Shown: positions 49,001-59,709 of the stretch, piece by piece | Layout: every line of letters starts with the position of its first letter | Position numbering within the stretch: the stretch's first letter is position 1 | Program-made: the position numbers and the translations under genes | The notes under the pieces: generated by a model | What the model saw: only the letters and a program-made list of their open reading frames with translations | Databases searched by the model: none | Told to the model about the DNA's origin: nothing | Assembly: GCA_905250125.1 (NCBI GenBank) | Contig: CAJNOL010000221.1 | Coordinates: 62,001 to 126,000 of the forward strand | Reading direction: 5' to 3' | Source of the DNA: Rotaria sordida | Lineage: Eukaryota > Rotifera > Eurotatoria > Philodinida > Philodinidae | DNA length: 64,000 nucleotides

Positions 49001-51610
49001 ATCCATTTCAATATCACTAAAACCTGGTTGTAATTGATTTAAACGATTAATTAAATCATTTTGTAATTTTAATAATTTTGGATATTCGCCTTCTAATGCT
49101 TGTCGAAGATGATATGAATCTTAAAGTTAACAAAACAAAAAAACAATATTATTTTTTTTTTGTTTTTTTTTTTTTATATATTTATAATTATATAATTTTT
49201 ACCTGACATTGATGTTTTCATTTGTTTTTTCAATGATTTCATAGCACCTAACCAAAATTTTCCAACTAATTCACCTGAATGACCATGCTAAAATAAACGA
49301 GAATTTTACAATAATGATGAAATTACTCTTCTATCTGTAATTAAACTAGTAATTTTATTTACTTTAATTAATTCATCAATAAAAGTACAGTGTGTAATTG
49401 GATCTTTCTTTTTAATTAAAACTCTTGCAAGATTATATAATTGTGCAATATAAACATATAATAAATCAAGTATTTTTTCAATATTTGTCCATAATAATGC
49501 ACGAAATTGTGGTGTATTACCAATATTTGGCATTGTTGTTCGACCTGGATTTGATGCTGAATAAAATATTTAAATGTAATCTACTGTTCTTTTTTTTGTT
49601 GTTGTTGTTGAAATGTTTATTATTTAAATACTATACATACGATCTTTATTCTTTGATAATTGTTTTAAATCAAGATAATCAGAAATTTGTGTTTGAAAAT
49701 TTTCTAAAAGACGTTGTTCAATGGATTGAATACGATCATAAAGTGTACCCAAATTAAAAAATACTTGTAATGCAGTACCAATGTGAGTAGGATTCTATTG
49801 AAGACAAAAAAACACACACATGATGTTACTTTGTAAAATAATATTTTCTAACAAACCAAATGATTAAGACCATTTTCTAGAACATCTTGTGATTGAGTTT
49901 GAATATCATGACGAGCTTTAAAAATAAATTGAAGATCTTTTTCAACAACATCAATGCCCGTAAAATCCGTATCAACAGTAAAATGATCTGAAAATAAATT
50001 TCGAAAATATTGAATTTCTTTTTATATTGAAATATTTTATTATTACCTAGTTCACTTAAACATTGAGAAGCTTTAACTAATTCAATTTGTTGTTGACCTG
50101 TATTTGAAGGTGACATATATGTGTGTAATTTTTTTGTTTGCTGCATTATTCCTTTTATACGACGGAGAAGATCACATGTATTCTATGAAAATTATTTGTA
50201 ATAATGGAATTGAAGAAAAATAAATATATTTTATTTAATTTTACTTGAAGACGTGTTAATTGATATTTTCGAACTAAAATTTTATTATAAGGTTCAGTCA
50301 CTTTTGAAGATATTCTAATAAAATATAATAAAAAAAAAAATTAATTTTATCTTGATCAAAAATGATAAAAAGAATAATATCTACAGTATTGGTCAAAAAT
50401 ATATGAGGGCAACATATTTTTTTTATTTTTTTTTCTACGATCATTTAACTTAAATCTAAATAGTGACTTGAATAGCCAATGAAGCTCTCCATTAAACCCA
50501 TTCCATATTGAAATTTCATAGATGGACTATGAGAGGAAGGTTTCTGAAAGACCGAACATGATGGTTTCCGAGTTCCAGAACGCTGTATGAAAATCAGTTT
50601 TGAAGAGTATCATCTTAAAAAACACAAAATCTTGAGGGAAATGAGGGATCATCGCATTTTCTACGACCTTGTTGTATAAAGTTATAAGCATCATAAAAAA
50701 ACAAAAATAAAGTGAAATTCATCATAGCATAGCTACAAAACGCATTCTTTTTGTTTTTTTTTTGTGAAGCTTATAAAGTTTTAAGGAAAGCTCATAGGAA
50801 ATGTGGTGATCCCTCATTTTATTCAAGATATTGTAATCTTTCATAATCCATTCAAATCAATATTTAAATTTGAGTTCAATGCTTGATATCGTAGAAAAAA
50901 AAAATCAAAAACAGATTGCTCTTATATTTTTAACCAGTATGGTTTTCTTTATTGAAGATATATTTAGACTTAAAAAAAAATTTTGTGAGAATATTTCTTT
51001 TCGTTATGATTATGTCTGATCTAACTAATGAATAACTATTTCACTCAACAGATATAGCATTGATTTTTATTAAATTCATTTTTATAAACAGTAAAATTCT
51101 GATTATATTTCATTAATTTCATGTTAAATTTGTTTTTTTTTTTCAAGATTAAACTTTTTTCTAAAAAAACAATATAAGAACCTGTCTACAGTTGATTTTA
51201 ATGATCCAATACGTGATTGCATATTTTCTAAAACATCTTCAATTGTTCCAATTGATGATGCTTGACGAAAAAGAACTGGTGCATTTGATGATACCTTAAA
51301 TAATAATTTTATCAATGGAAAAAAAAAAATAAAACAAAGCAAATTTTTAAAAATAAATTCTTTACTTGTTGTTTTATTTCAGCATCAAGTGTTCGTATAA
51401 GTTCATTTAAATGTTGTAAATAATCAGCAACAAGTTTTGTTTGTAAAATATTTGCTGAAAATGATTTTATATCAAAATCATCTTGATTAAAATCTTTGAA
51501 TGATTCTAAATAAACATCATTATATATATATATATATTAAATTTTGTTCGTTTATATTTCTTATTTATTCTTTTGTTATTATTACCATCATTCAATATTG
51601 TACATTCCAT
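46085..51610 (-). CDS. COG5: Conserved oligomeric Golgi complex subunit 5
   Basis: Twenty exons keep one frame for about 796 aa (human about 839). Exon starts on the minus strand are 51610, 51505, 51294, 50314, 50182, 49987, 49794, 49556, 49287, 49119, 48886, 47618, 47468, 47388, 47217, 47087, 46916, 46722, 46353 and 46199. Landmarks: DFDIKSFSANILQ; MQSRIGSLKSTVDR; KVTEPYNKILVRKYQLTRLQ; PNIGNTPQFRALLWTNIEKI; KKKDPITHCTFIDEL; SLSRLSDPINLMF; VRPLGEGGLLRLVVDFAQIE; LSPFCRRLIDLGKHYKIL; IGDVVPYDIVLHHLFSRAP; GTLETYVQTVRNRQQKEFAP. COG5 belongs to lobe B of the eight-subunit tether for retrograde Golgi vesicles, which keeps glycosylation enzymes in place. One exon is only 13 nt (47468-47456). Two long introns (866 and 1,103 nt) each hold an inverted-repeat element. 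TTTGTAG directly abuts the ATG, suggesting a trans-splice or 5'-UTR intron acceptor. Confidence 0.93.
47845..48160. mobile_element. Foldback element in COG5 intron 11
   Basis: The left arm (AACGTTTTCAACTAATCAAT; CTGATTTTTCAG then AAAAACAAACTTT) faces the right arm read on the other strand (AACATTTTCAACTGATCAAT; CTGATTTTTCAG then CATAACAAACATTTT). About 315 bp in all, with diverged arms and no coding content. Confidence 0.6.
50382..50941. mobile_element. mariner/Tc1-like MITE in COG5 intron 3
   Basis: The left end TA-CAGTATTGGTCAAAAATATA mirrors the right end, which reads CATACTGGTTAAAAATATA on the other strand. This is the CAGT...GGxCAAAAxTA style of Tc1/mariner termini. Inner arms also pair (TTTTTTTTCTACGAT; AATGAGGGATCA followed by CGCATTTTC or CCACATTTC). 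About 560 bp, non-coding, non-autonomous. The TA at 50382-50383 would be the target site. Confidence 0.7.
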
Positions 51611-52008
51611 CTACAAATATTATAGATAATTTCTTTTAAGTTTTCTATTTATCAAAAAAAGAAAATAAAAAATGATTTATATAGCAGAATTCAATCACTG
51701 CTAGGATTTTTTTTGCTCGAATGTATTTTCTTTATCTACGTTTTGTTTTTCCTTTCCATTTTTAAACATACAACAACAAACAATAAATGAAAAAAAAAAA
51801 GAATATGATAAAACAAGAAGAAGTAATTATGATAAAGGTAAACCAATGAAACACATATGTTTAATAAAAACCAAAAAACACATATGTCTTATTTCTGTTT
51901 AAGAGAAGAGCAAGAGAAAAAAAAACAGGGAATAAAGCTGATGTGTGATATGATTGCAGTTCTTCATTTAGAAAAAATGCACGATAGAAAAAAAAACAAA
52001 AATAACAA
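51611..52008. other. Spacer between PPM1-like and COG5 genes
   Basis: About 400 bp separating two minus-strand genes in the same order. It holds the PPM1 3' flank and the COG5 upstream region. The plus-strand open frame at 51857-52141 is antisense shadow. Confidence 0.6.
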
Positions 52009-55000
52009 TTATTGGGTCAATGTAGCAAGATTGTTGTTGTTCGAGGATGGAATATCAGCAGATGAAGGATTTGTTGATGTTATTGATCGACTATTATGTT
52101 CGTTTTTTTCATCATCATCTTCATCGTTTATGAATAGCTAAAATAGAAATTTGACAAATTTCATAAATAATTATTTTGATAAAAACAAAAAAAGACAAGA
52201 AGTAAGATGAAAAGCACAAAATTAATTGTAAATAGAAACGAAAATATTCTTCATACCAAAACGAAGATGGCATCTGTTTAGGAGGAGGATATGTTAAATT
52301 TATCCTATAAATATAAAATATTGATTTTATAATTATATAGAATAAGTGCATTAAATTATGATATACTTATCATACATGAAATTCGTGGTTGTATAACCAC
52401 ACATATATCTATCTTTTTTGAGTTGTTAAAAAATTATTTTTCTTGCTATTCTTTATAATTTTAGAATATGATTATAAATAGAATTAACACCGATGGTGTC
52501 ATGACATTCCGATATTTATACAAACTTTATACCGGATTGGTTTAACCAAGTTAGATTAATACCAGTGATATTTATGAGTATAAATTTTCTTCTATTCAAT
52601 AAAGAAGAAGATCGACAAAATATAAATTACTTTATCGACATGAATATAAATATTTCGAAAATATTCAATTTTAATTCATTCATCTGAATTATATTAATTC
52701 ATTTTTATATTCATAGATAATAAATTTTTTAATTATACTCTATCAATAAAATCGGTTCAGTTTTGATTCCAATGAAAATTTTTTAAAACAAAATTCTCAA
52801 TAATTCCAATTCATAAAAATTAGACTATGTAAATTTTCTCGAGGAAAAAAAAAACAATTATTGAAGTTATATATGTATATGAATGAAAAATAATGAGTCG
52901 ATTTTTCATGTAAAAAAAAGCGATGATAATAATAATAATAATAATAGGAACAATCATCTCGAAATTTAATCGAGCATAATTATTACAATGCAATGGAAAA
53001 AAACAAGATAACTCACGAAATAAATAGTCAAAAAAAACTAAACGAATTCAAATAGAAAATCTCTGATACTCATTTTCGAAATTGAATATAAATGAAACAA
53101 AAAAAAAAAAGGAGAAAAGAAACGAAAAGAAATTAAACCTTATTTTCATGTTAAATAAAATCAATAAAGACAATAGATGAACATGTTTGAAGAGAAGAAA
53201 ACAAAAAACAAAAAAAAAAAAGAAGAAAACACAAAACAAGATGATTTCTTATGTAAAACATATAAATATGTTTATTTAATGCATATAAAGCAAATAGCCG
53301 AAACTATTAGAATAAAAATACCACATTGATGTTGTTGCATTTTGCTGAAAGGTATTTTATTATTTTTTTCTTTTATTTACATATCTCATTTTACTATTTC
53401 TTTTTCTTTTCGATTGAAATATATTAAAACTTATTTTCATTTACCCCACTGCTTGAATTTCCTGTATAATTTGTTCCTTTTATCATTGAATCAAATATAT
53501 TTTCAAATACTGAACGTCTAAAAACAAAATAATGATATTTATTGATATATCAATAAAGAATTTACATTCCCGAATAAAAGTCTTTCCCTTCTTCTCTATG
53601 CTTCATATTTTCAAAAAAAAATTTTTAATACTTGCTTTTTCGAAGTACACAGAATGTGAATCAAAAGTCGTATAACATTGGCTTGATGAATGATAACAAA
53701 ATGAAAACCTGTCTAATTTATCAAAAACTAGCCAATCATGTGTCATGTCGAAGAAAACAGATATAAAGATTATTAATATTACTAAACGTGAGTTGAATGT
53801 GATATCAAATGACATTTCAAAAATTTTAGAAAATGACAGTATGGATATAGATCCAATTAGTTTTAGGAATTGATTATGTGAAAGTGGTGGAAGTTATGGT
53901 TCATCTTTCAAAAAAGCTCATACTCATAGATAGACATTGGGAGCAATGCCTCATCTGAGTTCGAGACAACTAAAATTTCAATTAAGACAACGTGATTTTT
54001 ACCAATAAGAAAACATTCAAACTTTGCAATAGCGGAAGAGACTCGGTTCCAATTTTAGTTTCCAACAAGTATCTTTGAACTCGGTAATTTATTGATAGTA
54101 CATCAAATGCCTAATTAGTGTTTTTAGAAATTTCTATCGTTCATTTTTCGAACTTGTTGATATTTATTATTTTTTTGAAAAGTTAATTTCTTTAAAATAT
54201 AAAACAAAAAGAGAAAGAGTATGAGAACAGTGTGAGTGTGGTCGTTGATAGTCTCTTCTTTCACACCCACACCCTAAATGACTCCAGTTATTAGTAAAAA
54301 ACTTTTCGGTTCCAATGGTTTGGGTACAAAAAACTGAAAAATTTTAGTTTCGATTCGATTTTGGTTCTATTTTTTTGGAAAACACAGTGCTCTAATCAAG
54401 TTGCACGTATGAAAATGTTTCAAAACAAGGTTTCAGACAATTAACTACTTTCAAACATACATTGACAGGAGATTTTATGTGCAGCATATATGAGAATGGT
54501 CTTCTGACTATTGCTCACTGTCAATTTCCTGAAGGTTCAGCTAGCTGGATTCTTCGAAAGAACAATGGCCCTACATACAGATCCCGTCTGGTGACCAACA
54601 ATAGAATTCAAATTCTGTATTGGTCTTCTCCATCATTACTAGATCAAAATCCAATTGAAAAGGTTGGATCGAGGATACGATAAATCAAAAAAAAAATCAA
54701 ACAACTCAAGAACTGCAACAAGAAATAAGGAAAGCACGAGTTGCCTAATTCAAGTTCAAATATAAGTGAAGCTCTACAAGTCAGATATCACCTCGAAAAT
54801 AAATGAAAAAATTTTGAATTAGTACTTCTATGTTAGAACGACCTATATGTTAAAAGATAAATTTTTATCACAACAACTATTATTAGACAGATCACATTAT
54901 TTGTCTGATGATTAATGTTTGAAAGTTTTAATTTAAGTCTTTACTAAGTCAAAAGTCTGACCTAGAATGTATAACTGTGCAGAAGTACTTTTGGCGGCCT

Positions 55001-57451
55001 ATCAACATCGCACGTTTGTTCACACTACCGCCGGTATACACTACGATACTCATAAGAATCTGTGGTAGCCCTTATGGCTTTCGGCTCAAGGTATAAACGA
55101 TTGCAAAAAATGTTTTCTATCCAAATTCGAATTATTTATTAGAAGTAATTCAAATTAACCGAGAAAAAACTAATTTCAAACTATACTTTACTAATAAAAA
55201 ATGTTTGCAACGCCATCTATAACAAAATTTTTTCTCATAACTGAAGTTGATTTAGGCTCTGAACGAGTTCAGACGACTCAGACTCATCAACATTATCGAA
55301 GTGCATCGAAAAACTACTCAATTCTGTCAGGTTTAACAGACTTCAAGAATATTCACCCATTTTGATATAATACTTTTAGAAGAAACTGGCGATTTCTCAT
55401 CGGTATAGCGTACATTATACCGTCTGAGTAGTTACCACGTGGATAACTAACCTATTATATCAACGCTATGGCTTGGGGGTGTGTCGAGTCTCTGTGTACA
55501 TAGTATAGTGGATATCGGTAATGTCTTCAACCACACCCATATTTGAGTCCAAAATATATCTTTGCCACTTTGGTCGTTATAACATGCAAGTTCCTCATTT
55601 AATTATAATTGAGATATTCTTGGCCGTTCTAATATGAATATCTTCATTCGAATTATAATTCGAATTCAGCAAAAAAAATTTGTCTTTGGCTATGTGAATG
55701 CCGATGAAATTTTGATTTATTTTCTAACTCGAATTAGACAATTACTCATAGAAAGTTCTGTCAATTAATTTGGTTGATAGTATTAAAAGATGAGTACAGT
55801 GCTTGATTCGGAGCAAATTATGACTATGGACCATATTGAAATAAAATATCTTTATTATATTTTAGTTAAGCAAATATTAAAAATTTTCAAAAAAGAAAGA
55901 GAAGGGAAAGATTTTTAGTTCGGTAATGTATATATATATTATTTTCTTACTTTGAAATAAAACCACCACCAACTGGCAGTACTTCACGAATAGATGATTG
56001 TTCATTAAGAGATGTAACAACTTGTTGCCATAATGTATTTGAATCTAAATTTGTTTTATTTGGATTACGATTATAAATTTCTATAAAACAAAAAACAAAA
56101 GAAATCAAATGATTAAAAATCTTTTAAAACAAACAAACAAAATTTATACCAATAGTCTTTTTTTTAATTTCATTATTTAATGTGTCATCTTTTGCTTTCC
56201 ATTCTGGAGTCGGTGTAGGTGCATTTTTAAAAGCAATTATTATTAAACTCATATTATCTTTGCTACCCTAAAAAATTTCATTCAATAAAAAAAAAACTTT
56301 TTAAATTATTTTTTTTTGTAAATAAAAACAAATCAACGAACTTTATACAAACACATATCAAGTACTGAATTACAAATTTCACTAAGATCATCCGTAACAT
56401 GCATACGACCAAGTATATATGTAGCTAATTCTTCATTTGTAACAACATCCCATATACCATCACAAGCAAGTACAATAAAAGCAACTTGTTCCTCTTGTTT
56501 ACTAGAATCTATTGTTAAATTACGTGTATGACATGTTACTTCAGGTTCAGGTGAAACAAGTTGTTGATCTGGTCGACGATTTGAATTATTTTTATATTCA
56601 AAATCTCCAAGTGCACGTGATACAGCTAATGAACCATTGACACGTTGAATTAAAACAGTACCACCGGCTTCTTGAATTCGTTGACGTTCCATTTGATCAC
56701 CTTAGAATAAATGAATTTTTTTTTTTTGTTTTTTATAATAAATCAAATTTTTTCTTGAAAATAAAAATATCTACTTGGTTTATGATCTTTTGTAGCAAGA
56801 AGAATTCGACCTTCATTTGATACAAGAATAGCACGTGAATCACCAACATTTAAAAAATAGACACGTTCTGCATCAATTAAACATGATATAGCTGTTGTAC
56901 CACTTTTATCATCTATGAATAACCATAGATGATTTTTTTTATTTGTAAAGTTTTAATTTTCTTTTTTTTTTTTTTTTTTTTGTCATACCTGGATTAATAG
57001 TTCGATTTTCTTCTCTCCATTCATTATCAAATTTAAAATAAGCATCTTTAATAGCCATTTCAAATTTATTAAAATCAAGTTGTGATGATGTTACATTTAA
57101 TAATGAAGATTTTCCATTAAGATTATCTTGTACTAATGTATTAAGAGATGATAAAATATGTAAATGAAGTTTTTCAGCCGCTTTAACAGCTGTACGAAAT
57201 CCAGCATGACCATCAAATACACCAAAATAAGACCAACATGACCAATGATTATCATCTAATTTAAGTATAGTAGCATGTGCATCTTCCATATCCACACTAA
57301 ATTCATAAGAATAATTAAAAAAAAAAAAGAATAACATAAACGAAAAGATTTACCGCCATCCTTGCATAGATCCAAGACCATAACGAATATCATCATTTTT
57401 ACCTCGACTATTATGTTTTTCAATTTTAGGTTTTTCCAAAAATTGACCCAT
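52009..57451 (-). CDS. PPM1B: PP2C-family protein phosphatase, PPM1A/PPM1B type
   Basis: Eight exons give 450 aa: 57451-57354, 57296-56989, 56912-56775, 56700-56342, 56267-56150, 56080-55951, 53517-53445, 52137-52009. The start [14 protein letters not shown], with Gly2 for possible myristoylation, matches PPM1A/B. Metal-site motifs follow in order: [68 protein letters not shown] and [14 protein letters not shown]. The catalytic core spans about residues 20-300; the PPM1 helical segment and an acidic, Asn/Ser-rich tail follow ([20 protein letters not shown]). PPM1A/B are Mn/Mg-dependent Ser/Thr phosphatases that switch off stress-kinase and TGF-beta signalling. A second terminal exon at 52304-52278 is also in phase. 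The 2.4-kb intron before 53517 contains a Tc1 relic. CAATTAG just before the ATG may be a 5' splice acceptor. The PPM1A/PPM1B choice is uncertain. Confidence 0.9.
54440..54800 (+). pseudogene. Tc1-type transposase fragment in PPM1 intron
   Basis: The plus strand reads [60 protein letters not shown] and then GSRIR and a stop. It lines up with the Tc1 block ending in QDNxPxHxSRxV...WPxxSPDLNPIExxW, with the catalytic Asp of QQDN changed (RKNN) and the DLNPIE motif altered (LDQNPIE). Further on, [15 protein letters not shown] keeps the downstream helix. Inactive. Opposite in strand to the host gene. Inverted termini were not located. Confidence 0.75.
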
Positions 57452-59709
57452 TGATCTAATTGAAATAAACAAAAACAAAAATAAAATTAATACCAAATAG
57501 AAATAAATTTAAATTAAGATTAATCTTTTTTTTTTTTTTTTAATAAATAATATTTTATGAAAACATCAACAAACTTGATATTATCATCAGTAGTTGAAAC
57601 ATTTGCAGATGATAATGAATAATTATATTGAAACGATCGATGAACGATTGATGTTACAAGATGTATCAAACGTCGTTGATAATGCTTAAATGTTTTCTTA
57701 CTCATATAAACTATTTCGTATGAGAATACTTTCCTCCTCCATCGTCATATACTATACTGATATTTTTATTTTCTATTTTTATTTTTTGAGATATGATTGA
57801 TAAAACACCTGATTTATATACTCAAGACTAGGCAAAGACAAATTCAAAAAAAAAATCTGCTTTGTTCGTAGATAAAATAGAATCAATCAAACAAAAATCA
57901 AGAATGAACGAGTCTTAACAATTAATTGATTTTAAAATGATCTTTTAATTTTTTTTTTTATTGTATTCAATATCATTTTCAAATCACTATGATGATAATT
58001 ATTCTGATATTTTCTGTATCATAAATATTTGAAAAAAAAGTATTATCTTTTTATTTTTTTATCTTCTTATTTAAGTTGAATAATACAAAATAAAATTGAA
58101 CAGATCTATTGTTCTTTTTATATAAATAGAATCATTTACCTTTGTATTTATTGTCACCAAAGGCACACTGCCACACACTCACACACACACTCAATAAAAA
58201 ATTTTATTTTAATCGTAATTAATGAGTGTTCTAGAAAAATAAAAAAGTTTATTAGAAAACTTTATTGTTTTTTTTTTAATATACAAAAAAAAAAAAATTC
58301 TTACGTGTAATGAAAAAAACATTTATTGACAATTAATATCGAAAGAATATAATTTAAATTCTAAAATTAAAATTTTAAATATATAAATCAGTTCAAAAAA
58401 CAAACAATTTTGTTTAAACACAAATAATTAAAATAAAAACTTACATATATATGTTTATTCATCAATGAATATACGAAAACGAAGAAATACAAAGAGTGTT
58501 TCTTCAATAGAATAATAAAACCACTTTTGTTGCATAAGACAAAATAATGCAACAAAAAAAAGGACTTTTCTCTTATTCTTTTTTTGAACAAAACGCGCCT
58601 CGAGATATATTTTTTCAAAAGAAAAAACAACGGCTAATCATAGAAGATAAATATGTAAGATTACTACTAGGGTACAATCATCAATCAACACATATACTTT
58701 TATAATTTATGAAAAATAAACATACTTCCGATTAAAATTATACAAATAATAGTTTAACCAATCAGAAAATCTATCCAGACAAATACAAGTCGTGCATAAT
58801 AGATTACAATGAGTTTGTTTAATTAACTCCTAGACATTTATTACCTTCCTATTTTCTATGTTTTATCTTTGATCTTACGTATCGGTACTTCTTTACATCA
58901 AGAATTTTTTAAATATGCATGACCTGGAACATATTCTGAATCTTGTAATTTTAATTACCTACAAGTCTAGTAGTTATGTAAAGTTTTTTTCAGAAAATCT
59001 TTGGGATAGAAGTGACTTCATACGAATCGGAAACTCTTCTTTAAATACTTTTGTAGATGAATATACATACACTTAATCGAAAACAACAGTAACAAAATTT
59101 ATCATTTATCTAAAAAGTTTTATTCTTTGAATATGTTATAATCAGTCAAGCGAAGAAAAGTTTTATAAACGAAGATGAATAATGATGATGATGAAACAAG
59201 TTTAAAAATGATTTCTCCTTTTTTTTTTTGTTTGTTCGTTCATTCTATTTTTATTTGCTTGTTGTCATTGCCATTGATAATGCATTATTGTTCTCTACAT
59301 CGAGAGAAATATTTTTCTATTGGATAAAAATTTGATCGTCCCTAATAAATGATAGATGTCATACTCGAATTAACATAGCCATGTTTTGTCGGATCAAGAG
59401 CTGAAATATCGAACGTTGTATTTTGATTTGATTATTTCAAGTATCACGACATGGCTACGTGATCATTCATCAAGATGTAGATATTTATAGAAGAATATGA
59501 AAAAAAGAACGAAGGATAGGCAATGGAGAAAGGATAAAATATTTTTCTTGACGTAGATTACGATAATTAATTTGCATATCTTGAAGAAACTTTCGATAGA
59601 CATGTCACTGAATTGGTGAGAATAAAAATGAATTGATCAGGTGTGTTTTTTTTGTTGTTGGTAATTCTATTGTATTTTAGAAAGTTATCAGTAACAAAGA
59701 AAAAAAATT
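57452..59709. other. Divergent intergenic region between PPM1-like and ASK1-like genes
   Basis: A 2.2-kb AT-rich stretch that must hold both promoters. A minus-strand frame at 57705-57520 starts with Met but lacks PP2C features; part of it may be 5' untranslated exon. TGTATTTTAG near 59670-59680 could be an acceptor shortly before the ASK1-like start codon. Confidence 0.5.

Noticed and set aside
52121-52351. Minus-strand frame containing [17 protein letters not shown]
   Set aside because: The phase does not match the upstream PPM1 exon; the in-phase reading ends after eight codons. Kept only as a possible alternative exon.
57520-57705. Minus-strand frame starting MSKKTFKHYQRRLIHLVTSI
   Set aside because: It lies upstream of the clear PP2C start MGQFLEKPK, lacks PP2C features and runs into poly-Lys; at most 5' untranslated.
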